Origin: Candidatus Eremiobacterota bacterium
GTDB lineage: Bacteria; Vulcanimicrobiota; Vulcanimicrobiia; Vulcanimicrobiales; Vulcanimicrobiaceae
Length of the DNA: 43,364 nt
Reading direction: 5' to 3'
Assembly: GCA_019235885.1 (NCBI GenBank)
Contig: JAFAKB010000093.1
Coordinates: 1-43,364, forward strand
Below, piece after piece: positions 25,944-35,080 of the stretch; position 1 is the first letter of the stretch; every line of letters starts with the position of its first letter. Both the position numbers and the translations under genes were made by a program. The notes under the pieces are model-generated. The model saw only the letters and a list, made by a program, of their open reading frames with translations, was not told where the DNA came from and made no database searches.

Positions 25944-26960
25944 ATGCCACGCAACACGAACCCCAAGGTTGAGCTAGGAACGTTCCCGGTCCCTCGCGAC
26001 CGCGAGGCGGCCGTCGTTCGCGCCGCGGGCAAAGACGTCGCGCTCACGAATCTGAAGAAGCCGTTCTTTCCCGAGACCGGGGCGACGAAGGGCGACCTGC
26101 TGCAGTACTACGCCGACGTTGCGCCGTTCTTGGTCCCGTACATGCAGGACCGCGCGCAGGTGATGAAGCGCTACCCGAACGGCGCCGCCGGCGAGTTCTT
26201 CTACATGAAGCGCACGCCCTCGAACGCGCCGCCGTGGCTGCGCACCTGCTCGATCGAGCACGGGTCGGGGAGCATCATCGCCTTTCCGATGATCGACGAT
26301 CTGGCGAGCCTGCTGTGGCTCATCAACCTCGGCTGCATCGACCTGAACGAGTGGTACTCGCGCTGCGATGACATCGACCGGCCCGACTACCTGCACTTCG
26401 ACCTCGATCCGGTCAAAGACGGCTCGACGACGTTCGCGACGGTGCGCCAGGTCGCGCTCTACGTGCACGAAGCGCTGGAGGACCTCGGCATCCCCGCGTT
26501 CGCGAAGACCTCGGGCTCCTCGGGGATCCACGTCTACGTCCCGATCGAGCGCGGGCCGCTGCAAAAAGAGGTGTGGACGTTCGCCAAGGCGTTCGCGCAG
26601 ACGATGGAGCGGATGCATCCCGACGTGATCACCGCGGAGTACCGCGTCGCGAAGCGGCCCTCGGGCCGCGTGCTGGTCGACTACAATCAGAACGCCTGGG
26701 GCAAGACGCTGGCCTCGGTCTACTCCGTGCGCGCCAAACCGAAGGCGACCGTCTCCACGCCCGTGACGTGGGACGAGATCGCCGCGGGATGCGCGATCGA
26801 AGACTTCCGCCTCGACAACGTGCGCGAGCGCCTCGCGAAGCTCGGCGACCTGTGGGCGCCGATGAAGAGCAAGACCGGCCGGCTCAAACTCGAGCGGTTC
26901 ATCCCGGAAACGCCGGCCCGCGGCGCGCGCAAAGCGCGTGGCTCGGCGGCCTCTACGTAG
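25944..26960 (+). CDS. LigD-type polymerase domain protein (archaeo-eukaryotic primase fold)
   Basis: This 338-residue protein is the stand-alone polymerase module of the bacterial non-homologous end-joining ligase LigD. It has [23 protein letters not shown] at the N-terminus and the metal-binding HFDLDP about residue 150. [14 protein letters not shown] and [21 protein letters not shown] are further signatures of the family. It fills gaps, preferring ribonucleotides. The start is ATG 25944. The ligase module is encoded separately at 29087; no Ku or phosphoesterase module is in the window. Its stop overlaps the converging chemoreceptor gene by 8 bp. Confidence 0.93.
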   Translation: MPRNTNPKVELGTFPVPRDREAAVVRAAGKDVALTNLKKPFFPETGATKGDLLQYYADVAPFLVPYMQDRAQVMKRYPNGAAGEFFYMKRTPSNAPPWLRTCSIEHGSGSIIAFPMIDDLASLLWLINLGCIDLNEWYSRCDDIDRPDYLHFDLDPVKDGSTTFATVRQVALYVHEALEDLGIPAFAKTSGSSGIHVYVPIERGPLQKEVWTFAKAFAQTMERMHPDVITAEYRVAKRPSGRVLVDYNQNAWGKTLASVYSVRAKPKATVSTPVTWDEIAAGCAIEDFRLDNVRERLAKLGDLWAPMKSKTGRLKLERFIPETPARGARKARGSAAST

Positions 26961-29022
26961 AGACGACGACCGGGCCGACGTCGGCCGCGTGCGCAGCGCC
27001 GTTCGACGCGCCGTTCGACGCATTGCGCGCGAGGCGGAAGCGGCTCACCAGCTCGCGCATGCGCGCGGCGGTCGCTTCGAGCGTGGTCGCTTCGGCGCGC
27101 ACGCGGGTGGCGTCGTCTTCCATCTTCGCCGCCGAGGCCGAGACGGCGGCGGTGTTGCGCGCGTTCTCCTCCGCGGTCGTCGCGATCGCGCCGATCGCGC
27201 GCGCCAGCTCGCCTGTCTGCGAGGCCATCTCTTCGGTCGCCGAGGAGTTCTGCTCGACCACCGCGTTGATCGAGTCCATCGACTGGCCGACGCTGCGCGC
27301 GCCCTCGGCCATCTCGCACATCGCCTCGGCGATCTCGCCGACGCGCGCGACGGTCTTGTCGACCGCGGCGATGATGTCGCCGAGCGCCGCGCTCGCCGCG
27401 CCGACCTTCGCCGTCCCACGGTCGGCGATCGCGGCGCCCGCTTCGACGGCGCCGACCGCTTCGCGCGTGCGGCGCTGCACCTCGACGATCAGCCCGCCGA
27501 TCTCCTTCGTTTGGTGCGAGGCCGACTCGGCAAGCTTGCGCACTTCGTCGGCGACGACCGCGAAGCCGCGGCCGTGCTCGCCGGCGCGCGCCGCCTCGAT
27601 CGCCGCGTTCAGCGCGAGCAGGTTCGTCTGATCGGTCAACGCGTCGATCGTCTCGACGACGACGCCGATCTGCGCCGAGATGTCGCCGAGCTCGCGGATC
27701 TTCGCCGCCGCTTCCGCGACGCCGCGCTGGATCGCGCGCATGTCGCCGATCGTCTCGCTCACGGCGGCGGCGCCGCTCTGCGCGGTCGCGCGGCTGCCGT
27801 GGCCGGCCGCGGCGAGGTCGGCGGTGATCTCCGCGACGCGCTGCACGTCGCCGGCCATTCGCTGCGCGTCGGTTGAGGCGGTGCGCACCTGCAGCGCCTG
27901 GTCGACCGCGCCGCGCGCGATCCCGTCGATCGCGCTCTCGAACTGGCGCACGATCACGTTCGAGGTCTCCGCCGCGCCCGAGAGCTCAGATGAGCCGGAC
28001 GCGAGCTCGCGGACCGCGACGCCGACGCCGCCGACGATCTCGGCCGAGCCGGAGGCTGCGAGATCGAGCGCATGCGCGTGCTCGGCCAGCTCGGCCGACG
28101 AGTCCTGCAGTGCGAGCACGACCTCACGCAACGTCTCGGTCATCCGCGCGACCGCGTGCCCGAGCCGGTCGCCCTCGCTCGCGGCCGCGACTCGCTGCGA
28201 AAGATCGCCGCCGGCGATCGCTTCGGCGTGCTCGGCGAGCGCGCGCTGGTACATCGCGATCCGCGCGAATGCGCCCGCAACGCGGCCGAGCTCGTCCGGG
28301 CCGGCGCGCGAGACCACCATATCGCCCCGGCCTTCGGCGAGCGCTTCGGCGTCGCCGGCAAGCGCTTTCGCGTTCACCGAGAGCGGCCGCACGATGAACC
28401 ACAGTGAGAGCAGAACGGCGGCGATCGCGCCGACCGCGGTGAAGAAGATCGAGACGAACGCGCGCGAGATCGCATCGTTCATCGCGTCGAGCGCGATCCC
28501 GTCGTACAGGATTCCGACGGCCTCGCCGAGATCGTTCCGGACGATCGCGTAGTGGTTCACGTACGGACGGCCTTGGATCGTCGCGATCCCGTCGAAGTCG
28601 TGCTCTTTCTCGAACGCCTCGAGCGCCGCGCCCGCCAACCCTTCGCCACGAACGCGGTTGTCGCCGCGCATGAAGGTGGTCGCGACCGCGACCGGCTTGC
28701 CGCCGGCGACTTGGTAGACGACCACGTCCGCCCCGGTGACTTCCTTGACCCGGTCGACGAGTGCGTTGTCGCCGTTGGCCACGTGCGTCCCGAAGGCAAG
28801 CTTCCCGTCGCGGGTGACGTTCGGGGGCCCGGCGGCGTCGGTCTCGCTGCGCAGGATCTTCGCGGCGGTCGTGACCCGTTCGGCCATCTCGGCTTGGACG
28901 GTCTGCGCGATGTCCCGCCTGACGACGTACAGCAGGACCGCAGCGAACGCCAAAAAGACCGCCGCCGTCACGACCAGGATCCGCGCGGCGCGCGAACGCC
29001 GCCACCAGCCGAAGCCGCCCAA
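26953..29022 (-). CDS. methyl-accepting chemotaxis protein
   Basis: This is a 689-residue transmembrane chemoreceptor. TM1 is at about 15-34 ([20 protein letters not shown]), followed by a periplasmic single-Cache-like sensor with the [25 protein letters not shown] segment. TM2 is near 185-205, then HAMP and a second HAMP-like stretch. The signalling hairpin tip [22 protein letters not shown] is unmistakable. No C-terminal CheR/CheB-binding pentapeptide is present. The start is TTG 29022, chosen because AGGAGGG lies just upstream; ATG 29088 would overlap the ligase start. It sits between the two LigD modules, while cheR and cheB lie 13 kb away. Confidence 0.92.
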   Translation of the reverse strand: MGGFGWWRRSRAARILVVTAAVFLAFAAVLLYVVRRDIAQTVQAEMAERVTTAAKILRSETDAAGPPNVTRDGKLAFGTHVANGDNALVDRVKEVTGADVVVYQVAGGKPVAVATTFMRGDNRVRGEGLAGAALEAFEKEHDFDGIATIQGRPYVNHYAIVRNDLGEAVGILYDGIALDAMNDAISRAFVSIFFTAVGAIAAVLLSLWFIVRPLSVNAKALAGDAEALAEGRGDMVVSRAGPDELGRVAGAFARIAMYQRALAEHAEAIAGGDLSQRVAAASEGDRLGHAVARMTETLREVVLALQDSSAELAEHAHALDLAASGSAEIVGGVGVAVRELASGSSELSGAAETSNVIVRQFESAIDGIARGAVDQALQVRTASTDAQRMAGDVQRVAEITADLAAAGHGSRATAQSGAAAVSETIGDMRAIQRGVAEAAAKIRELGDISAQIGVVVETIDALTDQTNLLALNAAIEAARAGEHGRGFAVVADEVRKLAESASHQTKEIGGLIVEVQRRTREAVGAVEAGAAIADRGTAKVGAASAALGDIIAAVDKTVARVGEIAEAMCEMAEGARSVGQSMDSINAVVEQNSSATEEMASQTGELARAIGAIATTAEENARNTAAVSASAAKMEDDATRVRAEATTLEATAARMRELVSRFRLARNASNGASNGAAHAADVGPVVVST

Positions 29023-29086
29023 GCTTCCCTCCTTCCTTAGACCATCGGCCGGAACCAAGGGCGGTTTGAAGGGGTAGGAGCGGACC

Positions 29087-30109
29087 ATGATCCCGTTCGG
29101 CTACCCGCCCATGGAGATGCGCGCGGTCTCCGACGTCCCGGTCGGCCCCCAGTGGCAGTACGAGCCGAAGTGGGACGGCTTCCGGTGTCTGGCGTTCCGC
29201 GACGGACGCGACGTCGCGCTGCAGTCGAAGGCGGGCCAGCCGCTGGGGCGCTACTTCCCCGAGATCGCCGGCGCGCTGGCCGGCCTGAGCACGAAGCGGT
29301 TCGTGCTGGACGGCGAGCTGGTCGTTCCGCTCGCGGGCGCGTTCTCGTTCGACGCGCTGCAGCAGCGCATTCACCCGGCGGCCTCGCGGGTCGCGATGCT
29401 GGCGAAGAAGACGCCGGCCTGGTACTTGGTCTTCGACCTGCTCGACGAGGACGGACGGGACCTCGTCGAGCTTCCGCTGAGCGAGCGCCGCGCGCGGCTC
29501 GAAACGTTCGCGCGGCAGTTCGACGGCGAGACGCTGCGGCTCTCGCCCGCCACGCGCGACCGTGCGGTCGTCGACGACTGGTTCGCGCGAGTCGGCGGCG
29601 CGCTCGACGGCGTCATCGCGAAGCGCGCCGACGCGCCGTACGCGAGCGGCACGCGCGATGCCGCGGTGAAAGTGAAGCGCACCCGCACGGCGGACTGCGT
29701 GATCGGCGGCTTTCGCTATGCGAAGGGCTCGACGAGCCAGATCGGCTCGCTGCTGCTCGGGCTCTACGACGACGACGGGCTGCTCGACTACATCGGTTTC
29801 TGCAGCGCGTTTCCCGCCGACGAGAAGCGCGCGCTCATGCAGCGGCTCAAGCCGCACGTGGGCGAGCCGGGCTTCACGGGCGGCGCGCCCGACACCGCGC
29901 CGAGCCGCTGGGACCGCGGCCAAGACCGCGACAAGAGCTACGTGAAATTGAAGCACGACTTGGTGCTCGAGGTCGCGTTCGACCAAGTCACCAGCGGGCG
30001 GATCCGCCACGGCACGCGCCCGGTGCGCTGGCGCACCGACAAGGCGCCGCGCCAGTGCACGGTCGAGCAGCTGGAGACACCCGGCCGCGCGCTGGCACTG
30101 CTCGAGTAA
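29087..30109 (+). CDS. ATP-dependent DNA ligase, LigD-type ligase module
   Basis: This 340-residue ligase contains the adenylated lysine motif I as YEPKWDGFR (KxDG with Trp), motif [12 protein letters not shown], motif [13 protein letters not shown] and motif [16 protein letters not shown]. These are followed by an OB-fold domain ending in [11 protein letters not shown] and FRHGTR-like [12 protein letters not shown]. It closes nicks, probably with the LigD-type polymerase encoded 2.1 kb upstream on the same strand. The start is ATG 29087 behind TAGGAG. In many genomes the modules are fused or adjacent; here a chemoreceptor gene on the other strand separates them. Confidence 0.93.
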   Translation: MIPFGYPPMEMRAVSDVPVGPQWQYEPKWDGFRCLAFRDGRDVALQSKAGQPLGRYFPEIAGALAGLSTKRFVLDGELVVPLAGAFSFDALQQRIHPAASRVAMLAKKTPAWYLVFDLLDEDGRDLVELPLSERRARLETFARQFDGETLRLSPATRDRAVVDDWFARVGGALDGVIAKRADAPYASGTRDAAVKVKRTRTADCVIGGFRYAKGSTSQIGSLLLGLYDDDGLLDYIGFCSAFPADEKRALMQRLKPHVGEPGFTGGAPDTAPSRWDRGQDRDKSYVKLKHDLVLEVAFDQVTSGRIRHGTRPVRWRTDKAPRQCTVEQLETPGRALALLE

Positions 30110-30164
30110 CGTCGCGCATCGCGCGCGGAACTGATCGTTCGCGACCGCGGGCACCGCCCGCGGT

Positions 30165-31250
30165 GTGATCCGTTGGCTTCGCGACGACGTGCCGGCGCCC
30201 GCACCGCGCTGGGACGCCTCGATCGATCTAGAGCTGGAAGTCCAAAACGGCCAATATTTGTGCTGGGCCGCCGTCGCCAAGGGGATCGTCGAGCACTACG
30301 GTGGACCGAAGCGAAAGCAATGCCAATACGCAACGCAGTTCCTGCGTCAGAAGCGAACCTGCTGCCGCGCCGGCAAACCGGCGCCGCGCTGCGACCGGCC
30401 GATGGACGTCGACTCGGTGCTCGTGCACTTCGGGATGTACGCGGCGCCGCCGTTTCACCGCCCGATCGGCCTGCAAACGCTGCACCGGGAATTGGAACGG
30501 GATCGGCCGGTCGTCGCGCTGCTGCAATTTCCCACATCGGTGCACGCCGTCGTCATCACGGCCGTCGACGTGAAGAGTGGACTTCTGCGCTGCTCCGATC
30601 CGCGACCCGTCGGGGACCGCATTCGCGTGTTCGATATCGATTCGTTGAAACGGGGAGACGACCGGATCGGCCGGTGGTTTTACACGATTTTGACGCGCCC
30701 GTCTGCCGCGCTTCGTTCGAAGGTGTCTCTCTTGCGTGACCGCATGGCTCAGCCCGAGGAAGAGCTCGTTCCCGCCCGCAGGCCGCTCGGCGAGCCGCTG
30801 GAGATGGGCGTCTACCAGCTGGATCCCTACCGGCTGGCCGACGGAACCGGATTGCAAACGCCGGAATTCAGCCAGCGCTATTCCTTCCAGCCGAACTCCG
30901 GGCGGACCGACGGTTGGGGCGTGCTCGACGACGAGCTCATGCCGATGCGCGAGGAGATCGAGGCCCGGCTTGCGCGCGGCTTCGAGGTGCGGATCGTGCT
31001 CTGCTTCGCCTTCAACCTTCAGGCGCTCTGGTTCACCGATCCCGCCGATCCCTCACACCGCGCCGACCATTATCTGCCGTTCGGCCGCTTGTTCTATCTC
31101 GAAGAAGGCAAGGAGTACAGTCCCGCCGAGCTGCGCGACGCACTGCTCAAGAACGCTCCGATCGCGCTGGCAGCGATGGAGCACAACCGCGCGTGGATCG
31201 AGCGGCTCGACCGCGAGACCGCCTACCAAACCGACGACGAAGAAATCTGA
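30165..31250 (+). CDS. papain-like cysteine peptidase-fold protein (C39/C70-like)
   Basis: This is a 361-residue protein. Its N-terminal half reads EVQNGQYLCWAAVAKGIVEHYGG, with an oxyanion Gln and a catalytic CWAA as in AvrRpt2-type (C70) and C39 papain-like peptidases. Later come RPVVALLQFPTSVHAVVITAVD with the catalytic His and LLRCSDPRP as the third position. The C-terminal half (about 200-361) has no recognised family, though it contains GVLDDELMPMREEI and HYLPFGRLFYLEEG. There is no signal peptide, so it acts inside the cell or leaves by another route. The start is GTG 30165. It follows the ligase gene by 55 bp. Confidence 0.75.
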   Translation: MIRWLRDDVPAPAPRWDASIDLELEVQNGQYLCWAAVAKGIVEHYGGPKRKQCQYATQFLRQKRTCCRAGKPAPRCDRPMDVDSVLVHFGMYAAPPFHRPIGLQTLHRELERDRPVVALLQFPTSVHAVVITAVDVKSGLLRCSDPRPVGDRIRVFDIDSLKRGDDRIGRWFYTILTRPSAALRSKVSLLRDRMAQPEEELVPARRPLGEPLEMGVYQLDPYRLADGTGLQTPEFSQRYSFQPNSGRTDGWGVLDDELMPMREEIEARLARGFEVRIVLCFAFNLQALWFTDPADPSHRADHYLPFGRLFYLEEGKEYSPAELRDALLKNAPIALAAMEHNRAWIERLDRETAYQTDDEEI

Positions 31251-31294
31251 CCGGCGCTCGCCGGCTGAAGGCTGTCATCGTGGAGCACAGCCCC

Positions 31295-31450
31295 CTAGGC
31301 GGCGATCGGGGGCCGGACCGTCAGCCTGATCTCGAACGCCAGGTCGATCTCGATCTGGCAGTCGAGACAGCGGACGCCTAGGCCGAGGCCGGCGTCGGCT
31401 GGGTCGGCGTGCGGGGCGCCGCAGTCGGGGCACAGGTAGCTCATCTCCAT
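31295..31450 (-). CDS. 51-residue zinc-ribbon protein
   Basis: This is a short complete frame on the minus strand: MEMSYLCPDCGAPHADPAD, then LGLGVRCLDCQIEIDLAF, ending TVRPPIAA. Two CxxC pairs spaced 17 residues apart form a clear zinc ribbon. Nearly every third codon position is G or C, as in the real genes around it, which supports coding. No ribosome site is seen; TACCGT, a possible -10, ends 7 nt before ATG 31450, so it may be leaderless. Function unknown; such ribbons often bind nucleic acids or act as small adaptor proteins. It diverges from the GGDEF-EAL gene. Confidence 0.7.
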   Translation of the reverse strand: MEMSYLCPDCGAPHADPADAGLGLGVRCLDCQIEIDLAFEIRLTVRPPIAA

Positions 31451-31550
31451 GGCGCTGACGGTATGGGGTCCGAGTGCCCACTGGGTGGCACTGTGGGACG
31501 ACCGGTCAGCTGCTAGGGACCGGGTCGTGCCGCGCCGATATCCTTAAAGA

Positions 31551-33467
31551 ATGTCGGTCGAGCGTCGTTTCGAGCGCGTCCTCGAGATCACGCGGGATAT
31601 CCTGCGCCTCCGCGAGCTCGATCTCGCGTTGGAGTCGATTGCGCGCGGGGTCGTGGACCTGTTCGGGTTCCGGTACGTCACCATCGTCCTCGCCGACGGC
31701 AACCAGACCGGCGAGATGACCCGCCGCATCGTGCTCGGCTATCCCGAGTCGGTCGTGCGCGAGCGGCGCAACGAGCGGGTCGCCAAGGCGGACATCCTCG
31801 CCGTCCTGGCGCCGAACTACGAAGTCTTCGAGAACGCGTACTACATCCCGGCGGAGCGCGAGTTTCACTGGGAGCGTGCGATCTACGCCAGCGAGACCGA
31901 GCGCGACTCGGCCCGCAGCACGCCCGACGCCTGGCACGAGCGCGACTCGATCTGCTTGGTGCTGCGCGACTCGGACGGCGAGATGATCGGGTACCTGAGC
32001 CCCGACGGCCCGGCCGACGGGCGCATTCCGACCCGCGAGACGCTGCGCGGCCTGCAGCTCTTCGTCAACCTCATGGGGCTCGCGCTCGCAAACGCGCAAG
32101 CGCACCGCGCCGAGGTCGAGCGCCGCCGGCTGCTCGAAGCGAACCAGGCGCGGCTGCGGCACGAGGCGACGCACGACGCGCTGACCGGGTTGCCGAACCG
32201 CACCTTCTTCCAGGAGCGTTTGGCTGCGACGCTGGAGCACGCGCGCGCGCGGCCGGATCAGGTCTACGCGGTGCTCTTCGTCGACCTCGACGAGTTCAAG
32301 TCGATCAACGACTCGCTCGGCCACATGGCGGGCGACGCGCTGCTGATCGCGGTCGCCGACCGGATGCGCGCCACCGCCTCCAGCGACGATTTTATCGCGC
32401 GAATCGGCGGCGACGAGTTCGCGGTGCTGCTCGCGCAGCGCCACGACCTCGGCCAGGTGGAAGACGCGGTCGAAGCGATTCAGGACGCGCTGGTCGCGCC
32501 GATGCTGCTCGAAGGCCGCGCGGTCTACAACACCGCATCGATCGGGATCGCGGTGATCGAGCCAACCGAAGAGCGGATCGAAGAAGTGCTGCGCAACGCC
32601 GACACCGCGATGTACCATGCGAAGTCGCTCGGCCGCGGCCGGCACGCCTTCTTCGACCACCACATGCACTACGAAGCGGCCCGCCGGCTCTCGCTCACCA
32701 GCGATCTGCGCGCGGCGATCGAAGGCGAGCAGTTCAACGTGGAGTACCAGCCGATCGTGCGGCTCGGCGACGCGCGGCTGGTCGGCTTCGAAGCGCTGGT
32801 GCGCTGGCGCAACCCGAACACCGGCGAAGTGCTACCGGGCGAGTTCATCCCGCTCGCCGAAGAGGTCGGCTTGGTCGTGCCGATCGGCCGCTTCGTCTTC
32901 GTCGACGCGTGCCGGCGGCTGGCGGAATGGCGCCGGCGCGCCCCGCTGCTCGACCTGCGGATGCACGTGAACCTCTCGGTGCAAGAAGTGCTGGAGCCGG
33001 ATCTCGACGCGTTCGTCGCGCGCAATCTGCGCCGCTTCGGCCTCTCGTCCGACGACATCGTGCTGGAGATCACCGAGAGCGCGGTGATCCGCTCGAACAC
33101 GCTCTCGCTCGGTTCGCTGGCGCGGCTGCGCGCGACCGGCGTGCACCTGTGCATCGACGACTTCGGGACCGGCTACTCCTCGCTGCGTTACCTTCACCAG
33201 CTGCCGTTCGACGCGATGAAGATCGATCGCTCGTTCGTCGAGAGCGCCGACGGGAGCCTGGGCAGCGCGCCGATCGTGCGGATGCTGATCCAGCTCGCGC
33301 GCTCGTACGGGATCGACGTCGTCGCCGAAGGCGTGGAGACGCCGCGCCAAGCGGAAGAGCTGGTCGCGCTCGACTGTGAGTACGCGCAAGGATTCCATTT
33401 CCACCGCCCGATGAGCGCCGCCGCGATCGGCGCCCTCCTCGACACGATGGTCGCCGTCGCCGGCTGA
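31551..33467 (+). CDS. c-di-GMP enzyme with GAF-like sensor, GGDEF and EAL domains
   Basis: This is a 638-residue cytoplasmic protein. Residues 1-185 form a GAF-like domain (LDLALESIARGVVDLFGFRYVTIVLAD, SICLVLRDSDGEMIGYLSPDG). GGDEF follows with THDALTGLPNR and ARIGGDEF, without the RxxD inhibitory site. The EAL domain has VGFEALVRW, NLSVQEV, EITESAV, DDFGTGYSSL, KIDRSF and AEGVE. Both catalytic sets look complete, so dual activity is possible. The start is ATG 31551; TATCCT ends six bases before it, which again suggests a leaderless transcript, though the -35 is poor. Its stop is 17 bp from the converging trpS stop. Confidence 0.94.
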   Translation: MSVERRFERVLEITRDILRLRELDLALESIARGVVDLFGFRYVTIVLADGNQTGEMTRRIVLGYPESVVRERRNERVAKADILAVLAPNYEVFENAYYIPAEREFHWERAIYASETERDSARSTPDAWHERDSICLVLRDSDGEMIGYLSPDGPADGRIPTRETLRGLQLFVNLMGLALANAQAHRAEVERRRLLEANQARLRHEATHDALTGLPNRTFFQERLAATLEHARARPDQVYAVLFVDLDEFKSINDSLGHMAGDALLIAVADRMRATASSDDFIARIGGDEFAVLLAQRHDLGQVEDAVEAIQDALVAPMLLEGRAVYNTASIGIAVIEPTEERIEEVLRNADTAMYHAKSLGRGRHAFFDHHMHYEAARRLSLTSDLRAAIEGEQFNVEYQPIVRLGDARLVGFEALVRWRNPNTGEVLPGEFIPLAEEVGLVVPIGRFVFVDACRRLAEWRRRAPLLDLRMHVNLSVQEVLEPDLDAFVARNLRRFGLSSDDIVLEITESAVIRSNTLSLGSLARLRATGVHLCIDDFGTGYSSLRYLHQLPFDAMKIDRSFVESADGSLGSAPIVRMLIQLARSYGIDVVAEGVETPRQAEELVALDCEYAQGFHFHRPMSAAAIGALLDTMVAVAG

Positions 33468-33484
33468 GCCACGCGCGGCTGAGG

Positions 33485-34480
33485 CTACACGAGCCCGACG
33501 GCGTCCTTCACGCTGCGCAGCGTCTCGGCGGCGATCGCGTGCGCGCGTTGCGCGCCGTCGCGCAGGACGCCGTCGAGGTATTCCGGGTCGCGCATGATCT
33601 CTTCGTAGCGCGCGCGGATCGGCGCGAGCGCTTCGGCGACGGCATCGGCGGCCCAGCCTTTGAGCTGGCTGTAGCCCTTGCCGTCGAGCTCACGCTCGAT
33701 CTCCGCTTCGCTCTTCCCGGAGAAGATGCGAATTAGTTCAAGCAAATTGCGCACGCCCGGCTGCGCGCCGGCAAACGTCGTATCGCGCCCGAGATCGGTG
33801 ACCGCGACGCGGAGCTTCTTCCGAATCGTCGCCTCGTCGTCTTGCATGAGGATCGCGTGGTTCGGCCGTTCCGCCGCGGTGCTCTTGCTCATCTTTTCGG
33901 TCGGGTCGTCGAGTCCCATGATCCGCGCGCCACTGGCCGGGATCAGAGGCTCAGGCGTCTTGAGCTGGATCCCGAACAGCGACTTCATCCGCCCCGCGAT
34001 GTCGCGCGTGAGCTCGACGTGCTGCTTCTGATCGGCGCCGACCGGTACGTAGTCGGCGTGGTACAAAAGGATATCCGCTGCCTGAAGCGCCGGATAGGTC
34101 AACAACCCGCTGCCGACACTCTCGGCGCCCGCGCTCTTCGACTTGTACTGCGTCATCCGTTCCAGCCACCCGATCGGCGTCGCGCAGGTGAGGATCCACG
34201 CCATCTCCGCGTGGGCCGGCACCGCCGACTGCCGAAAGATCACGCAGCGCTCGGGATCGAGCCCACTCGCCAAATAGAGCGCAACGGTGACGCGCACCGA
34301 CTCGCGCAGCGCCGCGGCCTCCACCTGCTCCGGAATCGTCAGCGAGTGCAAGTCGGCGACGAAGAAGAAACACTCGTACTCGTCCTGCAGCTCGACCCAG
34401 CGCTTCACCGCCCCGACGTAGTTCCCGAGGTGAAGGAATCCCGTCGGCTGGACGCCGGAGACGACGCGCTTCTTGGCCAT
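33485..34480 (-). CDS. trpS: tryptophan--tRNA ligase
   Basis: This is a 331-residue class I synthetase that charges tRNA-Trp. The HIGH motif is seen in SGVQPTGFLHLGNYVGA and the KMSKS motif in GLDDPTEKMSKSTAAE. CATPIGWLERMTQYKSKS and LTYPALQAADILLYHADYVPVGADQKQHVELTRDIA are family signatures and place the Trp-binding Asp. Length is standard. The start is ATG 34480. It lies 27 bp downstream of the glycosyltransferase fragment on the same strand and could share its transcript. Confidence 0.97.
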   Translation of the reverse strand: MAKKRVVSGVQPTGFLHLGNYVGAVKRWVELQDEYECFFFVADLHSLTIPEQVEAAALRESVRVTVALYLASGLDPERCVIFRQSAVPAHAEMAWILTCATPIGWLERMTQYKSKSAGAESVGSGLLTYPALQAADILLYHADYVPVGADQKQHVELTRDIAGRMKSLFGIQLKTPEPLIPASGARIMGLDDPTEKMSKSTAAERPNHAILMQDDEATIRKKLRVAVTDLGRDTTFAGAQPGVRNLLELIRIFSGKSEAEIERELDGKGYSQLKGWAADAVAEALAPIRARYEEIMRDPEYLDGVLRDGAQRAHAIAAETLRSVKDAVGLV

Positions 34481-34507
34481 TGCGCCGGAAGTTGTCGTTC
34501 GCGTCCG

Positions 34508-35080
34508 TCACGTCCTGTGCAGGCTTCGTCCGATCGCCGCACCCAGCGCGACCACGTCGCCCGCCGCTACCGTCACGAGATTGCCGCGCGCGTCGATCCC
34601 GCACGCTTCCGAAGCAACGACCGGCATCCCGAGGCGCGATGCAAGAAGCAACCGCCGTGGCTGGTGTTCGACAAAAGCCGGCAAGACGACCGCTCGCGCA
34701 CGACCGAGCCCATCGGAGAACGAGGTCCGCTCGACGGAGACGCCGTTCCAAAATCCAGGCGCTTCAAGGTCGGGCCCCGTGAGGATCACGTGCAGGTCCA
34801 AAGCGCGCGCAACGTCGCGAAGCTCGTATGCTCCCGCGCGCCCCAGCGTCGAGGCTGGAAACAACACCGTTCGCTCGCCTCGCACCGTTCCGTTTTGGGT
34901 AACCGGCGCCGAGCTGAGCCACGGCAGCCGCACCGTTCGCGCGCCGAACATCGTCGCGGCGACGGCATGAGGCGTCACGATGCGGCTCGCCGCACCGAGC
35001 GCGGTTTCCTCAGCCTCGATCAGCGCATCGTCGCAGCGAAAATCGCCCAGCGTCCGGCTCTCGGGATGAAGCGCATACGC
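34508..35080 (-). pseudogene. C-terminal glycosyltransferase part cut off by a frameshift from the VanW gene
   Basis: About 190 codons in a different frame from the upstream VanW gene, with no plausible start codon at their beginning. The text YALHPESRTLGDFRCDDALI runs into AASRIVTPHAVAATMFG, then RTVLFPASTLGRAGAYELRD and VVLPAFVEHQPRRLLLASRLGMPV. This is a GT4-like Rossmann half with the nucleotide-sugar region. Joining LQRRLERR from the VanW frame to YALHPESR gives one smooth protein, so one base seems to be missing near 35078-35085. Either the genome carries a true lesion or the assembly has an error; programmed frameshifting has no visible slippery site. If intact, the whole protein would be about 580 residues. 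Confidence 0.7.

Noticed and set aside
29023-29088. ATG 29088 as start of the chemoreceptor
   Set aside because: It would overlap the divergent ligase start, while TTG 29022 has an AGGAGGG site right before it and leads straight into the first membrane segment.
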